Below, one piece after another: positions 21,571 through 33,118 of a DNA stretch of 64,000 nt (its first letter is position 1; each line of letters begins with the position of its first letter). The notes under the pieces were generated by a model that saw only the letters and a list, made by a program, of their open reading frames with translations, made no database searches and had not been told where the DNA came from. The stretch lies in assembly GCF_023159225.1 (NCBI RefSeq), contig NC_063188.1, forward strand, positions 17,815,086-17,879,085. Reading direction: 5' to 3'. Source of the stretch: Perognathus longimembris pacificus (Eukaryota; Chordata; Mammalia; Rodentia; Heteromyidae). Position numbers and translations under genes: made by a program.

Positions 21571-21676
21571 GAGTCTCACTCATAAACTTTCCTGCCGGGG
21601 CTGGCTTTGAACCATGATCCTCATATCTCAGCATCCTGAGTAGCTAGGATTGCAGGCATGAACCACCAGCACCCTG
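21571..21676 (-). mobile_element. B1-Geo SINE, B1 half (split)
   Basis: TTTCCTGCCGGGGCTGGC, GAACCATGATCCTCATATC and AGGATTGCAGGCATGAACC continue the SINE interrupted at 21360. Confidence 0.88.
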
Positions 21677-21699
21677 CACACATACATATTTTTAATTGT

Positions 21700-22165
21700 G
21701 GGACTGTTTGAGGGGTTTGGGGAGGAGCAGAGAATGTTAGCAGGTAAACAATACTGACACACACTGCATCTATCTATGAATGAAGATTGTAAAACAAAAC
21801 TCACTGAAAGCCATCAAATAATAGGAGGCAGTGGGCATGAGGAAAGTGAAAGTAAGTCTGAGGGTCAATCTGATTAAAATACCATGTATGTATGTATGTG
21901 TGAAATGCAATGGAGAATGTAAAGCAGGTCCAATCTAGGATGTGAGTACTAGTAGGAGGGAGGAAGGAAAATGGAATAAGTGAAGCTTAGAAAATATGGT
22001 TAAAAAATACTTTGTATACATGTGTGAAAGTGGAGCAATGAAGCTGGAAATTTGTTTGGGAAGGAGGGAGAATGGCAAAGGAGATGAGTCTGATCAAGGT
22101 ATATTGTATGCATATACAGACACATCAAAGTGAAACCCCTTGTACAACTAATGCTAATAAGTAAA
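21700..22165 (+). mobile_element. Old L1 3'UTR
   Basis: GGTCAATCTGATTAAAATACC appears first. Further on, GAGTCTGATCAAGGTATATTG, ACATCAAAGTGAAACCCCTTG and TACAACTAATGCTAATAAG give the typical rodent L1 3' tail. A short (TGTA)n lies at 21885-21899. Confidence 0.65.
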
Positions 22166-23424
22166 TATGTGGAAAGAATCAAGTACACAGGTACAAAAAG
22201 AACTATTGTATATTATGTTCTTCATGGAAGCTTTTCTCTCAGGCATTCATTATGAACTTAACTTTCCTGATATATACATGAAAGTGTACTTTAAAAGTAT
22301 ATTGCCTTTCTAATTTTTGGCCTGGAAAAAATGTCAGAAAATTCTTCAGATCTATTTAGTGAAGTATTTTAAATGCTCATCTTGCACTTTTGAGTGAAGT
22401 GTAATTTACATTTCATAAAAGTAGAAGCTGAGCAGCAAGCTGTAAGTAATTATCATATAATTAAATGTCTACTATGAAGGGAATGAAAACGTGAGCTCCT
22501 TCATGCTTCCCGTGACTGGGTTATGCAATGGCAAATTAAATTACAGCTTCTTATCTCAGGAAGGCTCCAAGGGACCTACTAAGGGTTTGACGAGATATCT
22601 CTGAGTTGCCAATCTTACTTCAGTTGGAAGCTAAAGTAATCCCTTCACCATCCAAGGAGCCCATGTGGAAATGTTTTCTGTAGCTTTGATTTTAGAAATG
22701 GAATCCAAACTGTTTACTCCTTTCAGTGATGTTGAAAACCTTTTCTCCCTATCTTAATATGTGTAAATGGGAAATATCAACATGATAATTAATACCTAAT
22801 TGTTACTCTAGATGAGATTTATTTTTTCCAGATTCACAAATCAGTTGGCTTTGATAAATGCCAGATGCATTTGTATGTAGTCCCAATCTGATTGTTTAAT
22901 ATTTATTTAAAATATATATTGAGTACCTGCTAAATTCAGGATAGTAGAGGGCATCAAAAATTTAAAAAAAGATATGTTCTTTGGTCTGAAGGAGATACAG
23001 GCAGGAAGAGAATAAAACTTTAGCACATCAAAGCAACAAAACAAGGCAAAACTGGATAGTTATCAGAAAATCTAAGGCATGGAGGAGCTTGGAGAAGATT
23101 ATGGCTAGAAACTCGACCAGTGTTTTCCTGGAGAGAACAGGGAGATAAGAGGGATAGGAAAGAAGAGACACAGGAACAAAGAACACAAGAAAATTTGTAA
23201 GCCAATGCATATCAAAACTTATCAAATTATATACTTCATGTACAGTTTATTCCATGCTAATCACACCAAAATAAAGCTGTTATTATGAGAAATAAATAAA
23301 ACAAATAGAAAAAGAAATAAAGAACAGCTCAAATCCCACCAGCAAGGGGTAAGCACAGCTACAGTTTTGGTGAGAATTTTTCCTGCTATTTCTGTATTTA
23401 TACACACTTCTATTGAAGAAACTT
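22166..23424. other. Unique noncoding DNA, partly conserved-looking
   Basis: 22480-22690 is repeat-free and of moderate GC, with no exon signals. 22890-22990 resembles the ancient repeat also seen at 42340 (TTGAGTACCTGCTAAATTC). The rest is unassigned. Confidence 0.4.
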
Positions 23425-23595
23425 TTGTATATTATCTCATTGGTTCCTCACCATTGTCCCTTGTGGTAGACACCATTAACACTGTCATTATATATAAGAA
23501 GAAAGAAAATCTCAGAGAAATGTGATAACTTGTTTTAGGTCTTATAATTAGGAAGTTTTGTAGCTGAGATAAAAACTGATGTCTGTTGTCACTAT
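23425..23595 (+). mobile_element. MIR
   Basis: ATTATCTCATTGGTTCCTCACC, then AATCTCAGAGAAATGTGATAACTTG, then AATTAGGAAGTTTTGTAGCTGAG follow the MIR core order. Confidence 0.7.
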
Positions 23596-23759
23596 GTTAA
23601 TTCATCTAATGACTCTAGCTTGATCAAATCTAGCCTGACTTCTTCCATGCAGTAGCCATGTGAGATTTCTGAATGTTACTTGTTCCATGAAGCTACCTCG
23701 ATGGTTCCCATCAAGATGAATATACCTAAATGGTTTGTTTAGTCCTACCTTCTATTTCA

Positions 23760-23992
23760 TTTTTCTTTTTGTGCTGGTACTGAGGTTTAAACTCGGGAAC
23801 TCAATCTCTTGCTTAGCCTTTTCTGCTCAAAACTCTGCTCTACCTCTTGAGCCACAGTTCTACTTCTGACCTTTTGCTGGGTTATTGGAGATAAGAGTCT
23901 CACAGACTTTTCTGCCTGGGCTGGCTTCTAACCCCAGCACTCAGATCTCAGCCTCCTGAGTAGCTAGGATTACAGGTGTGAGCCACTAGAGG
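23760..23992 (-). mobile_element. B1-Geo SINE
   Basis: Geo half with CTCTACCTCTTGAGCCACAG. The linker GGAGATAAGAGTCTCACAG then leads into the B1 half with GGCTGGCTTCTAACCCC and AGGATTACAGGTGTGAGCC. Confidence 0.88.
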
Positions 23993-24539
23993 CCCTTTCT
24001 TGCTATTTCTATAGCTTCTAAAATGTCTATTTATTATTTTCTTTTGGGATTTTTCATTCCTTAACCTGTACTTTTTCAGACAAAATATATGTCAAGAAGT
24101 CTCACCACTTATAGAATTTAGTTACTAGCTTATTTCCTTTGGCTTCTAGGTTTATAACATTTTCACTTTGTCTTATTTGAGATTTTCTGTCCTTCTGTGA
24201 ATATTGCCAGAGTTTGTTTATCTGAAAATTATGCAGCTGGCTGTATTTATCCCATCCTATTTTCATTTTTATACTCTACTTCTCTCAGACATGGCATCAG
24301 TTTCCATAAGAGGGGTGTGGCAGGCCACTTCAATTTCATTCCTCACCCACCCATTGCTACATGGTTATTTCTTCAATACATCTGGCATTTCATTTCCCTG
24401 CAAGAGTTAGAGAGGAAAATCACATACTAGAGCATTTTCTTGATCCAGACACATTTCACAGCCTTTGACATTTAAAGAATTTCAGAGAAATCCTAGTTCT
24501 TTTCAGTCAAATGCTGCCTGTCCCTTTATTGCTTGTTTT
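23993..24539. other. Unique noncoding DNA
   Basis: No feature recognised. Confidence 0.4.
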
Positions 24540-24900
24540 TAGCACCTTGAGGCATATGTATTCTGCCAGTCTCAGCACCTTCTGCAGCTAGATTCCATGT
24601 GTCACCTTGATGGCCACTTTCCCTTCCTCCAACTTGACGCCAAAAACAGCAGCCATCAAAGCTTTGCTGAAGCTGCTATCCTCCAAAGTCTTGTCGAACT
24701 CAGCAGCAAAGCCAGCATGGCTGGGAGCATTTCTCTCCTTCAACAACTGGATCCTGCTGCTCCCTTCTGGAGCTGTCATGTCAGCTCATCCATGTGTTTT
24801 CTTCTCCTTTGGTACCTCTCTGATCCCAAAACAATTTAGCGAAGATCTTTTGGATCCAAATTTCTCTTTGCATAGCTAATCTGTCCAATTTGACCTTTAA
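24540..24900 (-). pseudogene. Possible processed-pseudogene remnant, unidentified
   Basis: A 62-codon minus-strand frame (24588-24779) has coding-like composition, containing EFDKTLEDSSFSKALMAAVF and GVKLEEGKVAIKVTHGI. Related fragments appear in neighbouring frames on both sides: upstream YAKRNLDPKDL, downstream LRLAEYICLKVLKT. That pattern suggests a longer protein broken by stops and frameshifts. I do not recognise the parent gene. There are no introns, no clear poly(A) and no visible target duplication, so a chance frame remains possible. Confidence 0.3.
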
Positions 24901-25148
24901 GGCTACTGCCATTCAATAGTCTTCTCTCATACTTCTCCTTTCTTGAATGTTCCTAGAGTTGGCCTTTCATTTTTCTTCAGCTTCATTTTCATTTCTTAGC
25001 TTCATTTGCCTCCTTGAGTGTCTATTTAAAACTTGTTTTTTATTCAATTTTTGTGGTTTTATTTCTATTCTTTCTTGGCTAGCCCTTAAGCACATCTGCA
25101 TTTGAGAATTTGGCTCCATAAAGTCATTAGCTTGGTTCGTCCCATTTT
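24901..25148. other. Unique AT-rich DNA
   Basis: Nothing recognised. Confidence 0.4.
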
Positions 25149-26475
25149 TAAAAAATTATTTATTGTCAAATAATGTACAGGGAGGGGTTACAGTTTCATA
25201 CATAAGGCAGTGAGAGCATTTCTTATCAAACTTGTTACCTCCTCCTTCATTTTTCTCCCACCTTCCATCCTCCCTGGCTCCTTCCCCACCCTCCCCCAAG
25301 TTGTACAGTTGATTTACAGCATATTTTCTTGAAAGTATTGCTGTTGCATTGGTTTGCCTTTTACCCTTTGTCTCTCCACTTTGATGTTCCCCTTCCCTTC
25401 CCTAGTTCCAATGAACATATATACAATACCCAGGGCACCAAAAATCAGTTACAGTGACTTCAAGGGTAAAACCATGGGGAAGACAGACAAAAGAAAAAGG
25501 CAGAATTTCACATGGCACGTTGAAAATAACAACGATAAACCACTTGTTTTCATAACTTGGAGTTCATTTCGCTTAGCATCATCTTATGTGTTCATATGCA
25601 CTAGCTATCGAGCTATTGTGATGATTATCCTAGACATGTACTAATTATTACCTATGAGGGAAACCATAGAGTCTATGTTTCTTTGAGTCTGACTCGCTTC
25701 ACTTAATATGATTTTTCCAAGTCTTTTCATTTCCTTACAAGTGGGGGAATGCCATTCTTTCTGATGGAAGTATAGAGTTCTATTGTGTTTATATAACACG
25801 TTTTCTTGATCCATTCATCTACTGAGGGGCATCTGGGTCGGTTCCATATTTTACCTATGGTAAACTGTGCTGTGATGAACATAGTTATGCTGGTAGCATT
25901 AGTGTGGTCTTGCTTGTAATCCTTTGGATAAATGTCCAAAAGCGGGATTACTAGGTCATAGGGGAGCTCTAAGTTTAGCCTTTTGAGGACCCTCCACATG
26001 GCTTTTCAGAGTGGTTGAACAAGTTTACACTCCTACTAACAGTGTAGTAGGGTTCCTTTTTGGCCACATCCCCACCAGCATCTGTTTTTCTTAGTTTTCT
26101 TGATAATGGCCATTCTTACTGGGGGGAGGTAGAATCTCAATGTTGTTTTGATTTGCATTTCTTTTATATCCAATGATGTTGAGCATTTCTTTATGTGCCT
26201 CTTGGCCATTCTCATTTCCTCTTCAGAGAAGTCTCTCTTTAAGTCTTTAACCCATTAAGGGGGCAGTTGTTTCTTTGAGGATTTGTTTTGGGGGAAATGA
26301 ATTTTTTGAATTCTACATATATTTTAGATATGAGGCCATTGTCTGTTATATGGCCAGTGAAGATCTTCTCCCAATCTGAGGGCTTTCTATTTATCTTGCG
26401 AGCTATGTCCTTTGCCATGCAGAAGCTCTACAGTTTGCTGCCATACCATTTGTCCAACCTTTCTTTGAAGTTTCA
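25149..26475 (-). mobile_element. 5'-truncated L1 (copy A)
   Basis: From left to right on the plus strand this gives the reverse of an L1: tail (TTTATTGTCAAATAATGTAC), 3'UTR with a pyrimidine tract (25228-25300), and ORF2 C-terminal region (25700-26475). The frame at 25727-25999 reads WRVLKRLNLELPYDLVIPLL and ends in a DEWIKKT..-type segment, typical of the L1 ORF2 C-terminus. Several frameshifts and stops make it dead. It differs enough from the copies at 27 and 48 kb to be a separate subfamily or an older insertion. Confidence 0.9.
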
Positions 26476-26620
26476 CCCTTAAGATTAGGAGAAAGTATTT
26501 GTAAACCATACATCTGATAGGAGTTAATATCTCAGATACATAAAGAACTCGAGTAACTTATTAACAAGAAAACAACCTTGTTAAAATGGGCAAAAGACCT
26601 GAAAGCATATTTTGTTTAAA
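26476..26620 (+). mobile_element. Old L1M ORF2 fragment, opposite strand
   Basis: GAGAAAGTATTTGTAAACC, ACATCTGATAGGAGTTAATA and AATGGGCAAAAGACCTGAA encode an ORF2 segment (an NHTSD-type motif). The orientation is opposite to both neighbouring L1 copies. Confidence 0.75.
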
Positions 26621-27180
26621 AAAAAATATCAAACTGATGTACAGAGAGGTTACAGTTTCATATGTTAGGCATTGGATACATTTCTTGTACTGTTTGTTAC
26701 CTTCTCCCTCATTCCGCCCTCCCTCCTCCCCCTTTCCATTCCTCCCCCCATGAATTGTTCAGTTCATTAACACCAAACAGTTTTGCAAGTATTGCTTTTG
26801 TAGTTGTCTTTTTTTACCCTATGTCTCTCGAATTTGGTATTCCCTTTCAATTTCCTAGTTCTAATACCAGTATACACGGTTTCCAATATACTCAGATAAG
26901 ATAGAGATAGTATAGGTACAACCACAGGAAGGGGATACAAGAAGATCATCAATAATAGAAGCTACACTTAGCACGTTGAAAGTAGTTACAACAGTGATGT
27001 AACAATCGTTTCCATAACATGGAGTTCATTTCACTTAGCATCATCTTATGTGTTCATAAGGGTATAGCTGTTGGGCTCTTTTGATACTCTGCTGTGACTT
27101 GCCTAAACCTGTGTTAATTATTCCCTATAAGGGAGACCATAGAGTCCATGTTTCTTTGGGTCTGGCTCACTTCACTTAGT
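26621..27180 (-). mobile_element. L1 copy B, 3'UTR
   Basis: GATGTACAGAGAGGTTACAG through GGGTCTGGCTCACTTCACT is colinear with the L1 tail at 11969-12823 and, inverted, with 18673-19240. The expected terminal AATAAA and poly(A) are replaced by ATATTTTTTTTT on the sense strand, so the extreme 3' end is altered or lost. Confidence 0.9.
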
Positions 27181-28130
27181 ATAGTTTTTTCCAAGTCCTT
27201 CCATTTCCTTACAAATGGGGCAACATCCTTCTTTCTGATAGAGGAATGAAATTACATTGTGTATATGTACCACATTTTCCTGATTCATTTGGATACTGAG
27301 GGGCATTTGGGTTGGTTCCAGATTCTAGCTATGACAAATTGTGCTGTGATGAACAATCTTGTGTTGGTGGCTTTACTGTGATTTTGTTTGTGGTCTTTTG
27401 TATAGATACCCAAAAGTGGGGCTGCTGGGTCATAGGGGAGTTCTATATTTAGCCTTCTGAGGAATCTCCATACCGCTTGCCAGAGTGGCTGAACCAGTTT
27501 ACATTCCCACCAACAATGAAGTAGGGTTCCCTTTTGGCCACATCCCATCCAACAATTGTTATTGTTAGTTTTCTTGATATAGGACATTCTTACTGGGGTG
27601 AGATGGAATCTCAATGTTGTTTTGATTTGCATTTCTTTTATGGCCATTGATGTAGAGCACTTTTTCATATGTCTCTTGGCCATTCTCATTTCCTCGTCAG
27701 AGAAGTCTCTTTTTAAGTCTTTACCCACTTGATGAGGGGCCTATTGGGTCTTTGTGGTTTTGTTTTGGAGGAAGGTAATTTTTTTAGTTCTGCATATATT
27801 TTACATATGAGGCCTTTGTCAGTTGTATGGCCAGTAAAGATCTTCTCCCAGCCTGTGGGCTTTCTGTTTATCTTGCAAGCTATGTCCTTTGCCTTGCAGA
27901 AGCTCTGCAGTTTGATGCAGTCCCATTTGTCTAATCTTTCTTTGATCTGTAGCCTTTCTGGGTCTTTGTTCAGGAAGTTCCATCCTGGGCCAAGGAGCCC
28001 AAGTGATTCTCCTACTCCTTCCTTTAGTGTTTTCAGGGTGTCTGTTTTTATTTCGTGGTCTTTGATCTTAATTGAATTGATTTTGGTGCAGGGTGATATA
28101 TAAGGATCTAGTTTTAGTTTGTTGCATGTG
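27181..28130 (-). pseudogene. L1 copy B ORF2, C-terminal region
   Basis: The frame at 27285-27728 contains the L1 ORF2 cysteine-rich end ([18 protein letters not shown]), preceded by [19 protein letters not shown] and followed by [19 protein letters not shown]. These are standard landmarks of the ORF2p C-terminus. A neighbouring frame continues the WEKIF-type segment around 27800-27860. Multiple stops show that it cannot make a full protein. Confidence 0.93.
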
Positions 28131-29740
28131 TTGAACCAGTTTTTCTAGCACCATTTGTTAAAGAGGCTATGTTTCTTCCAGACTATTTTTTAGCTCCTTT
28201 ATCAAAGATTAAGTAGGCATAGTTCTGTGAGTTCATTTCTGGGTCTTCAAATCTGTTCCATTGGTCTTCAGGCCTGTTCCGGTGCCAATACCAAGTGTGT
28301 TTTTGTTAATATAGCTTTATAATACAGCTTGAAGTTGGGTATTGTAATTCCTCCAGCACTGTTCTTTCTGCTTAGGATTGTTTTTGCTATTCTGGGTCTT
28401 TTATTGTTCCATATGAATTTCTGGACTGCATCCTCTGTTTAATTAAAAAATGGTGTTGGGATATTAATGGGTATTGCATTGAATTTGTAGATAGCCTTTG
28501 GCAATATTGCCATTTTGGTTATATAAATCCTCCCAATTCAGGAGCATGGAGGTTTTTCCATTTTCTTAGTTCTGACAATTTCATTTTTCATGTTTTTAAA
28601 GTTCTGATCATAGAGGCCTTTCACTTCTTTGGTTAAGGTTATTCCTAGGTATTTTATTTATTTATTTATTTTGTGTCTATTGCAAAAGGAATTGCTTTCC
28701 TGATTTCAGACTCGGTTTTCGGGTCGTTAACATAGAGAAAGTCCATTGATTTTTTCAGGGTTTATTTTATATCCTGCAACTTTGCCAAAGTTTTGGATCA
28801 GCTCTAGTAGCTTTTGGGTAGAGTCTATGGGGTTCTTTAGGTATAGGATAATGTCATCTGCGAAGAAAGAAAGTTTAACTTCATCTTTTCCTATTTGGAT
28901 CCCCTTTATATTTTCTTCTTGCCTAATTGCTCTGGCTAGGAATTCTAGTACTATGTTGAAGAGAAGGGGAGAGAGTGGACATCCCTGTCTTGTTTCTGAT
29001 TTTAAAGGGAATGGCTTTAGTTTTTCCCCATTTAGAGTTATGCTTGCTGTGGGTTTGTCATAAACTGCCTTGAGTATATTCAGGAACGTTCCCTGGAATC
29101 CCAGTTTTTCCAGGGCTTTTAGCATAAATGCATAAATTTTTCGAACGTTTTTTCCGCATCCAGAGATAAAACCATGTGGTTCTTTACCTTGCTCCGGTTG
29201 ATGTGGTGGATTACATTAATTGACTTGCGTATAATGAGCCAATTTTACATCCATGGGATGAATCCAGTTTGATTGTAGTGTATGATTTTTTTGATGACCT
29301 GTTGAAGTCGATTGGCCAGAATGTTGTTGAGAAATTTTTGCATCTATATTCATCAGGGAAATCGGTCTACAGTCCTCTTTCTGTGATGAGTCCCTGCCTG
29401 GTTTTGGGATGAGGGTTATACTGGCTTCATTGAATGTGTCTGGTAGTGAATGTTCTCTTGCAATTTCATTGAAGATTTTGAGAATTATTGGTATGAGTTC
29501 TGTTTTGAAGGCCTTGTAGAATACTGCTGTGAATCCATCTGGACATGGGCTTTTCATGAATGGGAGATCACTTATTGATGATTCTATTTCAATACTGGAT
29601 ATGGGTCTGTTTAGAAGGTTTAAATTTTCATGTTTAAGTTTGGGGATATGAATTTTTTCTAGGAAATAATCCATGTCTTCCAAGTTCTCGAATTTGTTGG
29701 CATTAAGGTTTTCAAAATAGTCCCTTATTTTGTTCTGAAT
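28131..29740 (-). pseudogene. L1 copy B ORF2, reverse transcriptase region
   Basis: Two frames carry the RT domain. The first (29216-29683) has SSISDLPFMKSPCPDGFTAV and [15 protein letters not shown]. The second (28727-29125) has [20 protein letters not shown] and the catalytic FADDIILYL motif, then [11 protein letters not shown]. Non-LTR reverse transcriptases use this F/YADD motif to copy RNA at the nicked target site. A frameshift lies near 29130-29210, where the DAEKAFD segment should be, so the polymerase is inactive as encoded. Confidence 0.95.
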
Positions 29741-30930
29741 GTTGGTTGTTTCTGTGGTGATGTTACCTGTTTCATCTCTTATCTTGTTTATTTGAGTGTG
29801 CTGCCTTCGTTTTTTGGTCAGGTTTGCTAGGGGTCTGTCTATCTTGTTGATTTTTTCAAAGAATCAACTCTTTGTTTTGTTTATTCTTTTCAATGGTTTT
29901 TTTTTTTGTCTCTAATTGATTTAATTTTAATTATTTGCTTCCGTCAATTGACTTGGGGTTTGGCTTGTTGTTCTCTTTAAAGGAAATTAAGGTGCTTCCT
30001 TAAATTATTGAGTTGCTATTTCTACAGTTTGTTGGTGTATGCATTCAGGGATATAAATTTTCCTCTGAGTATTGCCTTTGCTGTGTCCCAAAGGAGCTGG
30101 TACTTTGTGTCCTCATCTTGGTTGAATTCCATAAACATTTGAATTTCCATTTTAATTTCTTCAATGACCCACTGATGGTTCAGCAGTGTGTTGTTTAGTC
30201 TCCTTGAATTGTAGGATTTTCTGTGGTGGCTATTTGAGTTGAGCTCTAATTTTATTCCATTGTAGTCTCAGAGAATGCAGGAAATTGTTTTGATACTTCT
30301 GAATTTGTACAGATTTTCTTTGTGCCCTAAGATGTGATCTATTTTGGAGAATGTTCCATGAGCTGCAGAGAAGGATGTGTATTCTGTCGTTGCTGGGTGG
30401 AATATTCTGTAGATGTTGGTTAAGTCTAGTTGGTCTATGCAATTATTTAGTTCTGTGGTTTCTTTGTTCAGTTTTTGGAGTGTTGATCTGTCCAGAGGTG
30501 ATAGTGGAGTGTTAAAGTCCCCAACTGTCAATTTGTTTGGGTCTATGAGTGTTTTTAGAGTCAGTAGTGTTTGTTTGATGAAGTTGGGTGCTCCTGTATT
30601 TGGTGTGTAGATATTTAGGATGGTTATATCTTCCTGTAGGAGAGATCCCTTTATTAGTATGTAGTAAACTTCTTTGTCTCTTCTTATCTTTTAAATTTGA
30701 AGACAGTTTTTTCTGATACTAGGATTGCAACACCGGCCTGCTTATGGGGGCCATTTGCTTGGTAGAATTGATTCCAGCCTTTCACTTTTAGAAGATGTTT
30801 ACTTTTGCTGGATAGATGTGTCTCTTGGAGGAACTAGAAAGAAAGATGGACCTTGATTTTTGAGCCAACATATGAGCCTATGTCATTTGACTGGAGAATT
30901 AAGTCCATTATTGTTGAGAGTTAGGATTGA
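29741..30930 (-). pseudogene. L1 copy B ORF2, endonuclease region
   Basis: The frame at 30268-30531 reads TVGDFNTPLSPLDRSTLQKL and later HGTFSKIDHILGHKENL. These are the catalytic end of the L1 apurinic-like endonuclease (the GDFN and SKIDHIL motifs). Upstream parts (30540-30930) are recognisable only in pieces because of stops and indels. The endonuclease normally nicks the T-rich target strand. Confidence 0.92.
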
Positions 30931-32141
30931 GAGATGATTGTTTGTTCCTTTCATTATCACTATCTTGTTAAAAGCTGTGTCTTCCCATTTCTTGATCTAA
31001 TATTCTGGTTTACTATTTGGGGTTCATTTCTCTGTCTGTATTGTTATTTTGATTATTTTCCCTGTATTGTACATCTTGGAGGATTTTCTGTAAAGCTGGT
31101 TTGGTGGAGATATATTGATTCAGTTTTTCCTTACTGTGGAAGTCTTTTCTTTGACCTTCGGCTATGAATGAGAGTTCAGCTGGGTACAGTATTCTTGGTT
31201 GGTAGTTATTTTTATTTAGGGTTGGCATTTCTCATTCCAGGCTCTCCTTGATTTCATGGTCTCTGCTGAGAAGTCTGGGGTAATTCTGATTGCTTTTCCT
31301 TTATATGTGATTGGTTTTTCTCCCTGACAGCTTTAAGGCTTCTTTTCTTGGACTCTTATTTATCCTGTTTTGATCACAATGTGTCGGTGGGATGTCCTGT
31401 TCTGGTCTAGTCGGTTTGGGGTTCTAAATGCTTCTTGTATCTGTATAGGCCTTTCCTTCTGGATATTTGGGGCGTTCTCAGCTAATATTGCATTAAATAG
31501 GTTGCCTATCCCTTTAACTTCTTTCTCCAGGTTTTCCTCAATACTTATTAGACTTAAATTGGGCTTCCTGATTTTGTCTTCAAGTTCTTGGAGTGATCTG
31601 TTATGTAGATAGGATTGGTTTTGTATTGATTTTTGACCTTTCTCCATAGATTCTAGGGAATCTTCAGCTCCCAAGAATCGATCCTCTGCTTCAGTTAGTC
31701 AGAACTGTAGGCTAGCTACTTGATTTTGAATCTCTTTTCCTTCTGACTGGTCTTTCCTGATGATTTCATGTCATCTCTTAGGTCCTGAATGGACTTCTTT
31801 ACTTCATTAATTTGGTTTTGAATGCTGTCTTTCACATCTTTTAACTGGGTAGCTATCTTTCCATTTGACTCTTGAATTTAATTTATCTTTCTATTTGTCA
31901 AAGCCATGAAATCGTCTATTACTTTATGGAAGGATTGCTGTATTGATTCAAGCTTTTCATTTATCATGTTTTTCAGTAGACTTTGTAGAGCATTTTGAGG
32001 GTTCTCTTCTATATCTTTGATTGACTGCTCTGCTTCCTGCTTGTTTTGAGTGGGAGAAAAGACTCCATTGTTTGCCATCTTTCTTGTGTTTCTTCTACCC
32101 ATTTGGATTGGGAATGCCAATCTACAAGCATCTGTGAGCAC
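30931..32141 (-). pseudogene. L1 copy B ORF1
   Basis: ORF1p is an RNA-binding trimeric chaperone. Its parts are seen in broken frames. The N-terminal and coiled-coil part (31878-32102 and on) starts MGRRNTRKMANNG. A middle part (31360-31674) includes PNIQKERPIQIQEAFRTPN, the RRM-type region. A C-terminal part (31013-31228) has TLNKNNYQPRILYPAELSF. Frameshifts separate all three. It is parallel to the plus-strand ORF1 at 35120-36174. Confidence 0.93.
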
Positions 32142-33118
32142 CGTTTAAGACCCAAAGCAGCCCTTACCAAGCACTGTTGTGTAAATCTTAGAAGTTCACA
32201 ATTATATACAAATACCTTGTATACCTGTCTATAAAATTAGATTTGGTATTCCTAAAGAATACAATTTCAATATAACAACCGATCCTGAGCCCTGTATTCA
32301 GTACTTACTTATTTACTATTACAACCCTATGAGCAATTCTTGTTCTTATATTAAGTTCTTTTAGGACTGGCTTTCTCTATGAACCCCTTTGATTCACTCG
32401 GATTAAGCAGGGATACCCTCTATCCAATAACCAGGAGTCAATGGATTCTGGAGGTCCTCGCAGTAAGTCTGGAGGGAAAGTGAGAGGTAGTAAAGAGAAT
32501 AGAGTAAAACATATGGGGGGATGTGATGATTTTGGTTTAGTTTCAGTGACGTGGAAATGTGGATGAGAGTAGAATCAGTAAAAAGAACAATGCTAAAATG
32601 ATAGACAATGGAGAGTTAGCAGTAAAGAGTGGAGGTGTTATTCATAGGAAAGTAATTTTTTTTTTTTTTTGGCCAGTCCTGGGCCTTAGACTCAGGGCCT
32701 GAGCACTGTCCCTGGCTTCCTTTTGCTCAAGGCTAGCACTCTGCCACTTGAGCCACAGTGCCACTTCTGGCCGTTTTCTGTATATGTGGTGCTGGGGAAT
32801 CAAACCCAGGGCCTCATGTATACGAGGCAAGCTCTCTTGCCACTAGGCCATATCCCCAGCCCAGGAAAGTAATTTTTAAAGAAAGAGACTGCAAAGAGAG
32901 AAATAAAGAAAAAATACTGAAAGACAGATGCACAGAACAGAGAAAAATTATTTTTAAAAAAGAAAAAAGGAAAAAAACCCAGAAAAATCAACAACAGCAA
33001 CAACAACAACAACAAAACCAACTTGACAGAACAAACAGGTTAAAAATGGAAAACCAAAAAACCAACGACATTTCAGAAATGAAAAAGCAAAAAAAAAAGA
33101 AAGCTTAAAAAATGTTTG
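32142..33118 (-). mobile_element. L1 copy B 5'UTR (3' part)
   Basis: It is the inverted equivalent of 34310-35119 in copy C: shared tracts include ATTTGGATTGGGAATGCCAA in opposite senses and a string of A/T-rich homopolymers. It stops abruptly at the first base of copy C. A SINE interrupts it at 32661-32862. Confidence 0.9.
32661..32862 (-). mobile_element. IDL-Geo SINE in L1 5'UTR
   Basis: It is flanked by AGGAAAGTAATTTTT (32646-32660 and 32863-32877). A low-divergence copy, so it arrived after L1 copy B. Copy C lacks a SINE at the matching place (near 34570), showing that this insertion is not part of the L1. Confidence 0.96.

Noticed and set aside
26476..26620. Twin-priming 5' inversion of L1 copy A
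   Set aside because: The inverted piece covers an ORF2 region already present in copy A and is of an older L1 type, so it is a separate insertion.
28746..29063. Plus-strand frames opposite L1 RT (also 49568-50119, 35640-35966 on the minus strand)
   Set aside because: They are shadows of L1 coding sequence on the opposite strand.
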